DNA from: Clostridia bacterium
GTDB lineage: Bacteria > Bacillota > Clostridia > Christensenellales > UBA1242
DNA length: 57,814 bases
Assembly: GCA_017501645.1 (NCBI GenBank)
Contig: JAFVWN010000008.1
Location: 1-57,814 of the forward strand
Reading direction: 5' to 3'
A model generated the notes under the pieces. The model did not search any database. It worked only from the letters and a program-made list of their open reading frames with translations, and had not been told where the DNA came from. Every line of letters begins with the position of its first letter. Position 1 is the stretch's first letter. The translations under genes and the position numbers were made by a program. Shown one piece after another: positions 34,184 to 42,695 of the stretch.

Positions 34184-35113
34184 ATGTTTATAACAGAAAT
34201 GGCAAAAAAAATTTTAGCATTAAAAGAATGCGGTTGTTTTAAAACCAATAGCCAGTTTTGGAAAATGTTTGCAGACAAAGAAACAGTTTCGAACATGTTT
34301 GAAAAAGATAAACAAGTGCGGGAAAAGGCTGAAACTTTAGATATTGAACTAAACAAAGATTATGGAGATGACTGTGGGGTTGTTTGTATTTTTGATGAAG
34401 ATTTTCCTTGTATTAATCCAAAAGCGAGGGATAGTGAAAAACCATATTTGTTGTTTTATAAAGGAGATATAAAACTGTTGTCAAACCTAAACAACAATGT
34501 TGCAGTTATTGGCTTGACAGACATAACTGAAAATATTGGTAAAAGAGAAGAAAAAATAATTGAAGCTTTAATACAAAAAGGATTAGCAATAGTGAGTGGG
34601 CTTGCAAAGGGTTGTGATGAGGTTGCACATAGAACTTGTATTAGAGAAAAAGCAAAAACAATTGCTGTGTTACCAACAACAATTAATAATATTGCTCCTG
34701 CATCAAATAAAGAGTTGGCCGAAAAAATAGTTGAGAGCAACGGATTAATTATAACGGAATATTATAAAGAAGCTTTAAGTAGGCAAGAGGTTTTGGCAAG
34801 ATATATAGAAAGAGATAGGTTGCAGGCTCTTTTTTCAAAAGCAGTGATAATGGTTGCAAGTTATAGGCAAGGAGAAGGGGATAGTGGTTCTAGACACGCA
34901 ATGTCGTATGCTGAAAAGTATTCGGTGAAAAGATATGTGATGTTTAATAAAGATGAGGATGGCAAGGATAAAAGATTTGGTCTTAATGCAGAAATGGCAA
35001 GTAAGGGAGTTCCTTTGTTTTTAGCGAAAAGTGTAGATGAGGTTGTACAAGAAGTAAATGTAGATTTGATTAAAAAAGCAGAGCTTAAAATTAAACAAAT
35101 GAGTTTGTTATAA
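34184..35113 (+). CDS. DprA/Smf-like Rossmann-fold protein
   Basis: A 309-residue protein. FDEDFPCINPKARDSEKPYLLFYKGD matches the start of the DprA domain, and the central block VSGLAKGCDEVAHRTCI matches the family's SGxAxGID motif with Cys for Ile. In DprA this fold binds ssDNA and RecA; in LOG-like relatives it handles nucleotides. The ATG at 34184 (AAGGAT upstream) is used rather than ATGs inside the previous gene. A typical dprA sits near topA, so this copy, coupled to a PRTase, is probably a specialised one. Confidence 0.75.
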   Translation: MFITEMAKKILALKECGCFKTNSQFWKMFADKETVSNMFEKDKQVREKAETLDIELNKDYGDDCGVVCIFDEDFPCINPKARDSEKPYLLFYKGDIKLLSNLNNNVAVIGLTDITENIGKREEKIIEALIQKGLAIVSGLAKGCDEVAHRTCIREKAKTIAVLPTTINNIAPASNKELAEKIVESNGLIITEYYKEALSRQEVLARYIERDRLQALFSKAVIMVASYRQGEGDSGSRHAMSYAEKYSVKRYVMFNKDEDGKDKRFGLNAEMASKGVPLFLAKSVDEVVQEVNVDLIKKAELKIKQMSLL

Positions 35114-35116
35114 AAA

Positions 35117-35149
35117 GAGAGTTGACTAAAAATCAACTCTCGTTTATTT
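35117..35149 (+). terminator. Intrinsic terminator
   Basis: GAGAGTTGA / TCAACTCTC with a seven-base loop and GTTTATTTG, four bases after the DprA-like gene. Confidence 0.65.
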
Positions 35150-35215
35150 GTAATAATTAGTAGTTTTATTGTGATATTTTTACAAATATTATTAAAAACA
35201 TAATTTTTATTTAGG

Positions 35216-37729
35216 TTATTTTGAAAACTCGTCATCCTCGTCATAGTACTTAGAATGTTTTTTATGCTTTTTGTTTTCTTCCCATCTCTTTGTTCTGTCG
35301 TACTTTTCTTTAATGTGTGTGTCAGCTTCTTTTCTTAGGTATGATGGGGTATAACGCCTTGTTGCGTAGTTGGCTCTGGCCTCCGCAGACATCACAAGTT
35401 CTTTGTTTGTTTTTCCAATAACACGCATTGCTTTTCTGTCGGCTTGTTCAATAATGAAATCTATTGGTTTGCAAAGAGCAAGTACAACATTTCCTCTGTG
35501 GTCATATACAGCACATCTTTGAGGTGAAAGTTCGCAGTCCATACTTGGTCTCCCAAGAATTTGAGAAAGTGGAATTTCAACATTTATGCCCTTGTCTTCA
35601 TTTTTGACAATTACAACAATGTTATCTTCATAACCCTCTTCAACAGAAGTATATCTTATTTTTGTAACTCTACCACTCATTTTTTCGCCAATGTGCTTTT
35701 CGCAATACATAACACTGTTGATATCTTCAAAATCTTTTTCTGCTTGGTCAACATCAAGTTGTCTTTGGTTGGCAATGTCAATAATTTTTTCTATTGAATG
35801 AGCCGATATAGGTCTTGTTCCGTGCATATGTGCAAGAATGTTATACTGAGTTATATAGTCAGGGACTCTTCTAATTGGGGAAGTTGTGTGACTATAGTGA
35901 GGGGATTGAAGAGCATAGTGAGAAATTTGTTCGCCAGCCCAATCGTCAGGAGCGATTTCTTTTTCTTCGCTGTATAAGTGGTCGCTATAAACAGCTCTTG
36001 ACTGCATTTTTATTAAGAATTTATTGATAACCTCTTCATTTGCGGTATCTTTTATAAGCTCAATAAGGGTTCTTGTACCTTCTGCAGAGAGGTCTCCGTC
36101 AAATTCAATTCCTAAAATATCAAAAAACTCATTTGCTCTTTCGGCCTTTTTAGGATTCGGTTCATCATGAACTCTAAATATATTGTCAAGTTTGTTGTCT
36201 TTTGCATATTTTGCAGTTGCTTCATTTGCTGTAATCATAAAAGCTTCAATAACTTCGTGGTAAAGAAGGTGAGGAATAGGTAAAATGTCTACTACATTTT
36301 GAAGGTCGCTGTCAAAAACAATTTCTCGTTCTTTGTTAGATACAAAGCGAATCATTTTTCTTCTTTCAAAGCCTGCTTTAATGAGTTGCCCTGCATAGAA
36401 ATTCATAAGAAGTTGTTCGTCTGCTGAAAGTTGAGTCCCTGTGAGACACTTATACATAATTAGTCTTTTTGTTTCTTCGCTATCAAGTCTGTCAACAACC
36501 TCTTGTGCTTGTTCATAACTGTATTTTTTCCTGCTAGAGATAATAGCATCATAAATTTTACTTTCTTTAGGCTTGCCCGTGTTTTTATCGATAACAGATT
36601 TTACAACAAAAGCAAGTCTGTCTTCATTTGGGTTTAAAGAACAAATACCTGTTGAAAGTTTGCTTGGAAGAATGCTATATGCTTTATTTGGTGCATAAAT
36701 AGTGAAACCTCCCTCAACATATTTTTGACCAATATTGCTGTCGAGGTCAACATATTTTGTAACATTAGCAACGGCGGTATAACAAACTATATCTCCGTTT
36801 TCATTATATGTAGAATATATAGCATCATCCATATCTTTACAGGTTGCTGGGTCAACGGTAGAGAAAGGAATGTGTCTTAAGTCAACCACATTGCCTCGTT
36901 GTGCAAAGTTTGCTTCCTGTTCTGTTATTAGATGCAAAGAAGAGGTGTCTACGCTGGTTGGGATTTTTTCAATCTCTTGGTCAAGCATTGGACCAGACCA
37001 GCTCATAATTGCACCGTAACTTTCAGCAATTGCGTCATATTCGTGAATAGGGTTTCCCGCATCACCTTTAACTTCTTTGATATATCCTCCAAGAAGAGGC
37101 GCTTCGGGATTAATAATTTCCATTACACAAATTTTATCTTGGAAAGAAGCAAAAGATTCTTTTGGATTTAAGATTGGAATTTGTCTTGTTTCAAAACTTT
37201 TTTTATTAGGAATAAAAACTAAATTGTCGTGGCTAAGTTTTACAACTCTTCCAAGAACCATATTGCCATTATTGTTTGGTTGATGAGTGTTTTCAAAAGA
37301 GGTTGTTTTCTTTTCTTCTTTTTCTTGTTCTAGGGGTTTTTCGTTCCTGCCAAGAATGATGGCTTGTTTTTTGCCATCTATTTGTTCAATGACAACATCA
37401 ACAAGGTCACCATTTTTGTAGCCAGAAGCCACGCTTTTATGAATAGGAAAATGGTTATTAGTTTTGGGAGTAACAATATATGCCTCGTTACCAGCTTTTT
37501 GAACAACTCCAAGGTTTACAAGTTCTGGATTAACAAAAACTTTTTCTTTATCAACAACTAGTCGTCTAGAAGAGATGAGGGCATCAAGAGCTTGGGAAAA
37601 TTTGTTCTTTGAAATTTTTCCGTTTAACATAAGTTTTTTACGCAAAGTGTTTTTGTGTACTCCAGCGTTTTGGTAAGCAAATCTGTAGATTGCACTTATG
37701 TTTTGCAACATTTCTTCTTTATATGACAT
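35216..37729 (-). CDS. rnr: RNase R family 3'-5' exoribonuclease
   Basis: An 837-residue protein. Residues 1-70 form a winged-helix-like region, then two cold-shock-like domains. The RNB catalytic domain holds DPATCKDMDDAIYS (metal-binding Asp residues, near residue 310) and HTTSPIRRVPDYITQY (near 625). An S1-like domain and a Lys-rich tail (KKHKKHSKYY) follow, as in RNase R. It degrades structured RNA and takes part in trans-translation. The usual neighbour smpB is not present. Upstream, the reverse strand has TTGTAA-N17-TATAGT and AGGAGA. Confidence 0.92.
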   Translation of the reverse strand: MSYKEEMLQNISAIYRFAYQNAGVHKNTLRKKLMLNGKISKNKFSQALDALISSRRLVVDKEKVFVNPELVNLGVVQKAGNEAYIVTPKTNNHFPIHKSVASGYKNGDLVDVVIEQIDGKKQAIILGRNEKPLEQEKEEKKTTSFENTHQPNNNGNMVLGRVVKLSHDNLVFIPNKKSFETRQIPILNPKESFASFQDKICVMEIINPEAPLLGGYIKEVKGDAGNPIHEYDAIAESYGAIMSWSGPMLDQEIEKIPTSVDTSSLHLITEQEANFAQRGNVVDLRHIPFSTVDPATCKDMDDAIYSTYNENGDIVCYTAVANVTKYVDLDSNIGQKYVEGGFTIYAPNKAYSILPSKLSTGICSLNPNEDRLAFVVKSVIDKNTGKPKESKIYDAIISSRKKYSYEQAQEVVDRLDSEETKRLIMYKCLTGTQLSADEQLLMNFYAGQLIKAGFERRKMIRFVSNKEREIVFDSDLQNVVDILPIPHLLYHEVIEAFMITANEATAKYAKDNKLDNIFRVHDEPNPKKAERANEFFDILGIEFDGDLSAEGTRTLIELIKDTANEEVINKFLIKMQSRAVYSDHLYSEEKEIAPDDWAGEQISHYALQSPHYSHTTSPIRRVPDYITQYNILAHMHGTRPISAHSIEKIIDIANQRQLDVDQAEKDFEDINSVMYCEKHIGEKMSGRVTKIRYTSVEEGYEDNIVVIVKNEDKGINVEIPLSQILGRPSMDCELSPQRCAVYDHRGNVVLALCKPIDFIIEQADRKAMRVIGKTNKELVMSAEARANYATRRYTPSYLRKEADTHIKEKYDRTKRWEENKKHKKHSKYYDEDDEFSK

Positions 37730-37852
37730 AGTTTTTTCTCCTAAGTGTTTGTTAATTTCACTATAACATATAGTTTGTATTTTTACAAGATATAAAATTA
37801 AGAAAAATTATTTTTTTTATACATTAGATTGTAGAGACTGTTTTTCATAAAT

Positions 37853-37881
37853 TTGACAGAATTTCGAGTGGGTGATAAAAT
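37853..37881 (+). promoter_or_regulatory. Promoter of FAD oxidoreductase
   Basis: TTGACA, 17-base spacer, TAAAAT, 38 bases before ATG, with TAGGAGA between. Confidence 0.65.
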
Positions 37882-37919
37882 TAATTTGTGATACATATTT
37901 ATAAATCTAGGAGAACATT

Positions 37920-39290
37920 ATGCAATACGATATTATAATAATTGGTGCAGGGCCTGGAGGCATTTTTTCGGCTTATGAACTAACAAAGCTTAATAAAAAT
38001 TTAAAAATTGCGGTTTTTGAGGCTGGAAATTCTTTAGAAAACAGAAGATGTCCTATTGATGGGGACAAAATAAAGTCTTGTATTAATTGTAAAAACTGCT
38101 CAATTATGAGTGGGTTTGGTGGCGCTGGAGCTTTCTCTGATGGAAAATATAATATAACCAATGATTTTGGTGGAACATTATATGAATATATTGGAAAAAA
38201 GCAAGCGATTGACCTAATGAATTATGTTGATAAAATAAATATGGATTATGGCGGAGAGGGAACAAAACTTTATGCCACAACTAATTCCAGATTTAAAAAA
38301 GAGTGTATTCAATATGATTTACACTTATTAAATGCTTCTGTTAGACATTTAGGGACAGATGTTAATTATATTGTTTTGCAGAATTTATATAATGATTTGA
38401 AGCAAAAAGTAGATTTCTATTTTAATTCATTGGTTGAATCGATTTCTATAATAAAAGATGGTTATGAGGTAAAGAGCAAAGGAAGTACATATACCTCTAA
38501 AAAATGTATAGTTTCTGTTGGTAGAAGCGGAAGTAAGTGGATGGAAAAAATCTGTAAAGAATTGAATATAAAAACGAGTTCTAATAGGGTTGACCTTGGT
38601 GTTAGAGTAGAACTTCCTGCAACAGTATTTTCTCATATTACTGATGAACTATATGAAAGTAAAATTGTTTATTGCACAAAAAAGTATGGGGATAAAGTAA
38701 GAACCTTTTGTATGAATCCTAAAGGTGCGGTTGTAACAGAAAACACAAACGGAATAATTACTGTTAACGGGCATAGTTATAATGACCCAGCGTTGCAGAC
38801 AGAAAATACCAACTTTGCGTTGTTGGTTGCCAAACATTTTTCGGAGCCTTTTAAAGACTCAAATGGTTACGGAGAATCTATAGCAAGGCTTAGCAATATG
38901 CTTGGTGGCGGAGTAATTGTTCAAAGATTTGGGGATTTGATAAGAGGAAGAAGGTCGACATTAGCAAGAATAGAAGATGCGTTTATTGTTCCAACTTTAA
39001 AAGCAACACCTGGGGACTTGAGTCTAGTTTTACCCAAAAGAATTCTTGATGGAATTATAGAAATGATTTATGCACTTGATAAGATAGCGCCAGGCACAGC
39101 AAATGATGATACTTTACTTTATGGAGTAGAGGTTAAATTTTATAATATGCAAGTTGAGGTGGATGAGAATTTAGAGACGGAGCATAAAGGATTGTATATT
39201 ATAGGTGATGGCAGTGGAATAACACATTCATTGTCGCACGCTTCCGCAAGTGGTGTTCATGTGGCACGAGCAATTATTGAAAATAGATAA
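37920..39290 (+). CDS. FAD-dependent dehydrogenase (FixC-like)
   Basis: A 456-residue flavoprotein. The N-terminal dinucleotide-binding motif IIIIGAGPGGIFSAYEL (residues 5-21) and the C-terminal FAD motif LYIIGDGSGITHSL are clear. A Cys-rich insert RRCPIDGD...CINCKNCSIMSGFGGAGAFSDGK (residues about 42-78) is the signature of a group of bacterial FAD-dependent dehydrogenases of unknown substrate, often annotated as NAD(P)/FAD-binding protein. The Cys residues may bind a metal or cluster. Single gene with its own promoter and terminator. Confidence 0.85.
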   Translation: MQYDIIIIGAGPGGIFSAYELTKLNKNLKIAVFEAGNSLENRRCPIDGDKIKSCINCKNCSIMSGFGGAGAFSDGKYNITNDFGGTLYEYIGKKQAIDLMNYVDKINMDYGGEGTKLYATTNSRFKKECIQYDLHLLNASVRHLGTDVNYIVLQNLYNDLKQKVDFYFNSLVESISIIKDGYEVKSKGSTYTSKKCIVSVGRSGSKWMEKICKELNIKTSSNRVDLGVRVELPATVFSHITDELYESKIVYCTKKYGDKVRTFCMNPKGAVVTENTNGIITVNGHSYNDPALQTENTNFALLVAKHFSEPFKDSNGYGESIARLSNMLGGGVIVQRFGDLIRGRRSTLARIEDAFIVPTLKATPGDLSLVLPKRILDGIIEMIYALDKIAPGTANDDTLLYGVEVKFYNMQVEVDENLETEHKGLYIIGDGSGITHSLSHASASGVHVARAIIENR

Positions 39291-39295
39291 AAAAT

Positions 39296-39324
39296 AAAAG
39301 TCCAACTTTAAGTTGGGCTTTTTG
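39296..39324. terminator. Bidirectional intrinsic terminator
   Basis: AAAAGTCCAAC / GTTGGGCTTTT (one G-U pair) between convergent genes. Confidence 0.8.
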
Positions 39325-39326
39325 TT

Positions 39327-40064
39327 TTAAAATCTTATCATATTTGCACCGCAAATAACACATTTGTTATCATTTACAATGCTGTTTTCAATATTTCCAC
39401 AAACAGGGCAGTAGTATTTGTCGATAGATGTATTTGTTATGGTTTCAACTGGTTTTGTTTCTTTAGTTTCTTCAATCAGTTCAAAATCTTCTGCTCCGTG
39501 TTTGCAAATAGGGCAAATGAAATCTTTTGGAAGTTCATCACCCTCATAAACATATCCACAAATTCTGCACACATATCTTTTCTTCTTAGATTTTTCAGGT
39601 TTTGGTTTTATATTGTTGATATAATAAGAGTAGGTTACTGGTTCGGTTTTTGCAAGAACTACTGAATCGGTAATATCTGCAACAAAAGTAATATGTGTTC
39701 CAACATCTGTTTTTGAAATAACTATTGCGCTTATATATGCGTTTGTGTGTTTTGTTATGTATGGAATATTGTTTGTGGCAAGTTTATAGTCTTCAAAATC
39801 TAAAAATTTGTCAGTATCTTTACCGCTTGAAAAACCAAATCTTTTTATAATGTCAAAAGTTGTTGACATATCCAAAATAGAAACATTGAACTCTCCTGTT
39901 TGTTCAATCATTTTTGTTGTGTAGTTGTCTTTGTTAATTGTGATAGAAATTCTTGCAGGGGAAGAGGTGACTTGCATTAATGTATTAATAACGCAACCAC
40001 TGTGTTTGTGTGTTTTGGCGGTAAGAATATATAATCCATATGTAATATTGTATAATGCACTCAT
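39327..40064 (-). CDS. Flavin reductase-rubredoxin fusion with zinc ribbon
   Basis: A 245-residue protein. Residues 1-150 are a flavin-reductase-like domain (start LYNITYGLYILTAK, as in high-molecular-weight rubredoxins). Residues about 163-195 form a rubredoxin (YVCRICGYVYEG, then ICPICK). The last 30 residues add a zinc ribbon or second rubredoxin-like module (YYCPVCG, CVICGANM). Such proteins pass electrons from NADH to flavodiiron proteins that reduce O2 or NO in anaerobes. AAGGAG precedes the ATG. No flavodiiron gene is in the window. Confidence 0.9.
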   Translation of the reverse strand: MSALYNITYGLYILTAKTHKHSGCVINTLMQVTSSPARISITINKDNYTTKMIEQTGEFNVSILDMSTTFDIIKRFGFSSGKDTDKFLDFEDYKLATNNIPYITKHTNAYISAIVISKTDVGTHITFVADITDSVVLAKTEPVTYSYYINNIKPKPEKSKKKRYVCRICGYVYEGDELPKDFICPICKHGAEDFELIEETKETKPVETITNTSIDKYYCPVCGNIENSIVNDNKCVICGANMIRF

Positions 40065-40218
40065 AAAAAATATCTCCTTGAAAATAGTATAGCATAGTTT
40101 TTACTATAATGTATCAAAAATCAAAACATTTAAACAAGCAAATGTTAATTTTTTTGCAAAAAACTCATAGAAATGTTATTTTTGGCTTGTAAAAGTGAAT
40201 AATTTAGTCATAAATTTA

Positions 40219-40247
40219 TTGTTTTTTTATAATCTTTGCTATATAAT
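40219..40247 (+). promoter_or_regulatory. Promoter of CvpA-like gene
   Basis: TTGTTT, 17-base spacer, perfect TATAAT, 34 bases before the ATG at 40282. Confidence 0.6.
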
Positions 40248-40281
40248 ATATTTATATAAAAAAATTTTGGAGGGTAAGTTT

Positions 40282-42570
40282 ATGAATGCAACGCTTATTC
40301 CTAGTATTATAGTTTCTATATTTTTAATATTTGTTATTTTAGGTTTTGTTTTTGGCTGGTTTAGAGGTCTTTACAAATCTTTGATAAGATTTATTATGGT
40401 TTTAGGTATGGGGGTTCTTGCATTCTTTGTCATTCCGCCCCTTGCTGAAGCTATTTTAAGTTTAGATATTTCAAAAATGAATATTATCATTGGTGATGTT
40501 CAAGTTATAACAATTAAAGATTTGGTGACGGATTTATTAAGACAAATTCCAATTGTCGAAGATATTATTGAAGCAAGTCCAACCTTTGAAACTTTTATTG
40601 AAATTCTTCCAATGATGATTGCGAATGTGTTGTTATTTGTTGTATTCTTCTTTATCTTTAAATGGGTTTCAATGGTCATTTATTGGATTGTTGCTGGTGT
40701 GTTTTTCTCAAAGAAAAAGACAGAAGGAAAAGAAAAACACGGATTTATTGGTGCAGTGATTGGAGCCCTTCAAGGATTTGTCGTTGCCTGTATTGTATTT
40801 GTTCCAATTTTTGGAATGGTACAAACATCAAAACCTGTTATAATGGCTGTACAACAAGAACAGCAAGCAAGTGTAGAGGGGTCAACATTTATTGGTGATG
40901 TTTACTATGCTGAACCAGAAAATCCTGAAGGTGGAGACGGTCAAACTTCAGGAGAAGGCAAAACAGAAGAAGTTGTTTCAACGGTTGGAAGATACACAAA
41001 GGCCTTTGAAGATTGTTGGGTCGCAAAAATGCTTGATGCAATTGGTGTAAAGAAACTTTCTGTTAGTATGTTTGATAAACTTTCTACTATTGAACAGAGA
41101 AATGTTGAGTACAGCTTAATGAGGGAAACTGAAGCTCTGGCTGAAGCTTATCCGGAACTTAAAGTAGTTATTGATGAAGGCTTTGATATTGAAGACAATG
41201 TTGTGCTTGATGCGTTAAAAACAGCAATTAATGATTTGTATGAATCTCCAGTACTTTCAGGAATGGTTAAAGAAATAGTTCCTGAAATTGCTGATAGATG
41301 GCTTAATGATGGAACATTCTGTCAAATTAGCAAACCAAACTTTGAAGATGCATCAATTCAAAGATTTTTTGATGTGTTGCTTTTGAACTTATCAACATCT
41401 TCGGGAGACACAATTAAGAATGATATTACTACTGGTGTAGACTTGTTAATGATTGCAAACAACGCGAACCTACTTAAAACAATAAGTAATGATGGTGATA
41501 TTATAGAACTCCTTAGTAAAGACGAGAACAAGAATTTGATTGATGACATTATTACAAAAGCACTAGAGAGTACAACTTTAAAATCTGTGCTTCCTGAACT
41601 TATCAATGTTGCTATGGATTTTGTTTATAGAGCACTTGATATTGACCCAATACCTGACGATATTGGTACAGGAATAACTGTTGATTGGGAGTTTGAAAAA
41701 CCAAGGCTTGTAGGAATATTTACAAATGTAATTGACATTGTTGATAAGATAAAAGAAGGCAAAAATCAAGAGCCTCCGGTGTCTGCACTTGAGAGTTTAG
41801 ATTTTGCTAAACTTGGAGCAACATTTGACAATATTAGGTATTCTACATTACTTGGTCCAGCATCAAAACAAATTATGAATGCGCTTCTTTCAAACATTAA
41901 CATTGTTGGTGATGAAGCGAATGTAATGGAAAAACTCATCACCGCATTAAACGATAAAGATAACGATATTTGGGATGACAAGACAATAGTCCTTGAAGAT
42001 ACATTTGTCTCTATTGGAGAGGCCATTGCTGTTGCTAGAGAACTTCAAAACAACCCAACGGACTTTGATCCTTCAGGCATTGGTCAAATCATTACCGACC
42101 TTGTAAAAGATGCAAACTTGAAAGATGTTGTTAATGCAGTTGTTTCAACAGACACGCTTACAAAACTTGGATTGGACGAGCAAACTGCAGGTGTAGTAAA
42201 TGAAACCCTTGAAAGTGTTGTAAAAGGTGATTATACTGAAGGAAGTGGACACAGTCTTGAAAATGAAGTAAAAGCGGTTGAAGAAGTGTTTGACCTTGCA
42301 AATAAGGTTATTAATCTTGATACCACTACAGACCCTGATGCAACTGTTGATATGAGTGAAGAAGAAGCTGGAGAGTTAGTTACTTCTTTAGCAAACTCAA
42401 CAATCTTATTGGATGAAATAACGGCATCAGGAAGCAATGTTGAAAATCTCAACTTAGACGAAAAGTTAAGTGATGATGCAAAAGCAAATATATTGACAGA
42501 AGTTAACAAACTTGAAGATACAGACCCTGCAAAAGCAAAACTTCTTGCATTATTTGGTATTGCTGTATAA
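40282..42570 (+). CDS. CvpA-like membrane protein with long soluble domain
   Basis: A 762-residue protein. Residues 1-185 contain four membrane segments with the CvpA pattern GFVFGWFRGLYKSLIRF and later GFIGAVIGALQGFVVAC, as in the colicin V production family. The remaining 575 residues form a large acidic, helical domain of unknown function, probably extracellular. CvpA proteins affect envelope integrity. The ATG at 40282 has GGAGGG upstream; the frame before it contains the promoter. A single gene ending in a terminator. Confidence 0.7.
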   Translation: MNATLIPSIIVSIFLIFVILGFVFGWFRGLYKSLIRFIMVLGMGVLAFFVIPPLAEAILSLDISKMNIIIGDVQVITIKDLVTDLLRQIPIVEDIIEASPTFETFIEILPMMIANVLLFVVFFFIFKWVSMVIYWIVAGVFFSKKKTEGKEKHGFIGAVIGALQGFVVACIVFVPIFGMVQTSKPVIMAVQQEQQASVEGSTFIGDVYYAEPENPEGGDGQTSGEGKTEEVVSTVGRYTKAFEDCWVAKMLDAIGVKKLSVSMFDKLSTIEQRNVEYSLMRETEALAEAYPELKVVIDEGFDIEDNVVLDALKTAINDLYESPVLSGMVKEIVPEIADRWLNDGTFCQISKPNFEDASIQRFFDVLLLNLSTSSGDTIKNDITTGVDLLMIANNANLLKTISNDGDIIELLSKDENKNLIDDIITKALESTTLKSVLPELINVAMDFVYRALDIDPIPDDIGTGITVDWEFEKPRLVGIFTNVIDIVDKIKEGKNQEPPVSALESLDFAKLGATFDNIRYSTLLGPASKQIMNALLSNINIVGDEANVMEKLITALNDKDNDIWDDKTIVLEDTFVSIGEAIAVARELQNNPTDFDPSGIGQIITDLVKDANLKDVVNAVVSTDTLTKLGLDEQTAGVVNETLESVVKGDYTEGSGHSLENEVKAVEEVFDLANKVINLDTTTDPDATVDMSEEEAGELVTSLANSTILLDEITASGSNVENLNLDEKLSDDAKANILTEVNKLEDTDPAKAKLLALFGIAV

Positions 42571-42576
42571 AAATTT

Positions 42577-42606
42577 ACCCCGTTAGTTAATAGCGGGGTT
42601 TTTTAT
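42577..42606 (+). terminator. Intrinsic terminator
   Basis: ACCCCG / CGGGGT stem with 11-base loop and six T, seven bases after the CvpA-like gene. Confidence 0.85.
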
Positions 42607-42695
42607 TGCATAATTTTTCTCTTTATGACAAAAGAGTTAAAAACTTGGCAATTTATAAATTTTTTATTTAAACAATAATGTGATAACATCTTGTT

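Noticed and set aside
33571..35113. Plain competence operon (comF plus dprA)
   Set aside because: The PRTase lacks the ComF zinc ribbon, its PRPP loop is altered, and a normal comF is present at 4004.
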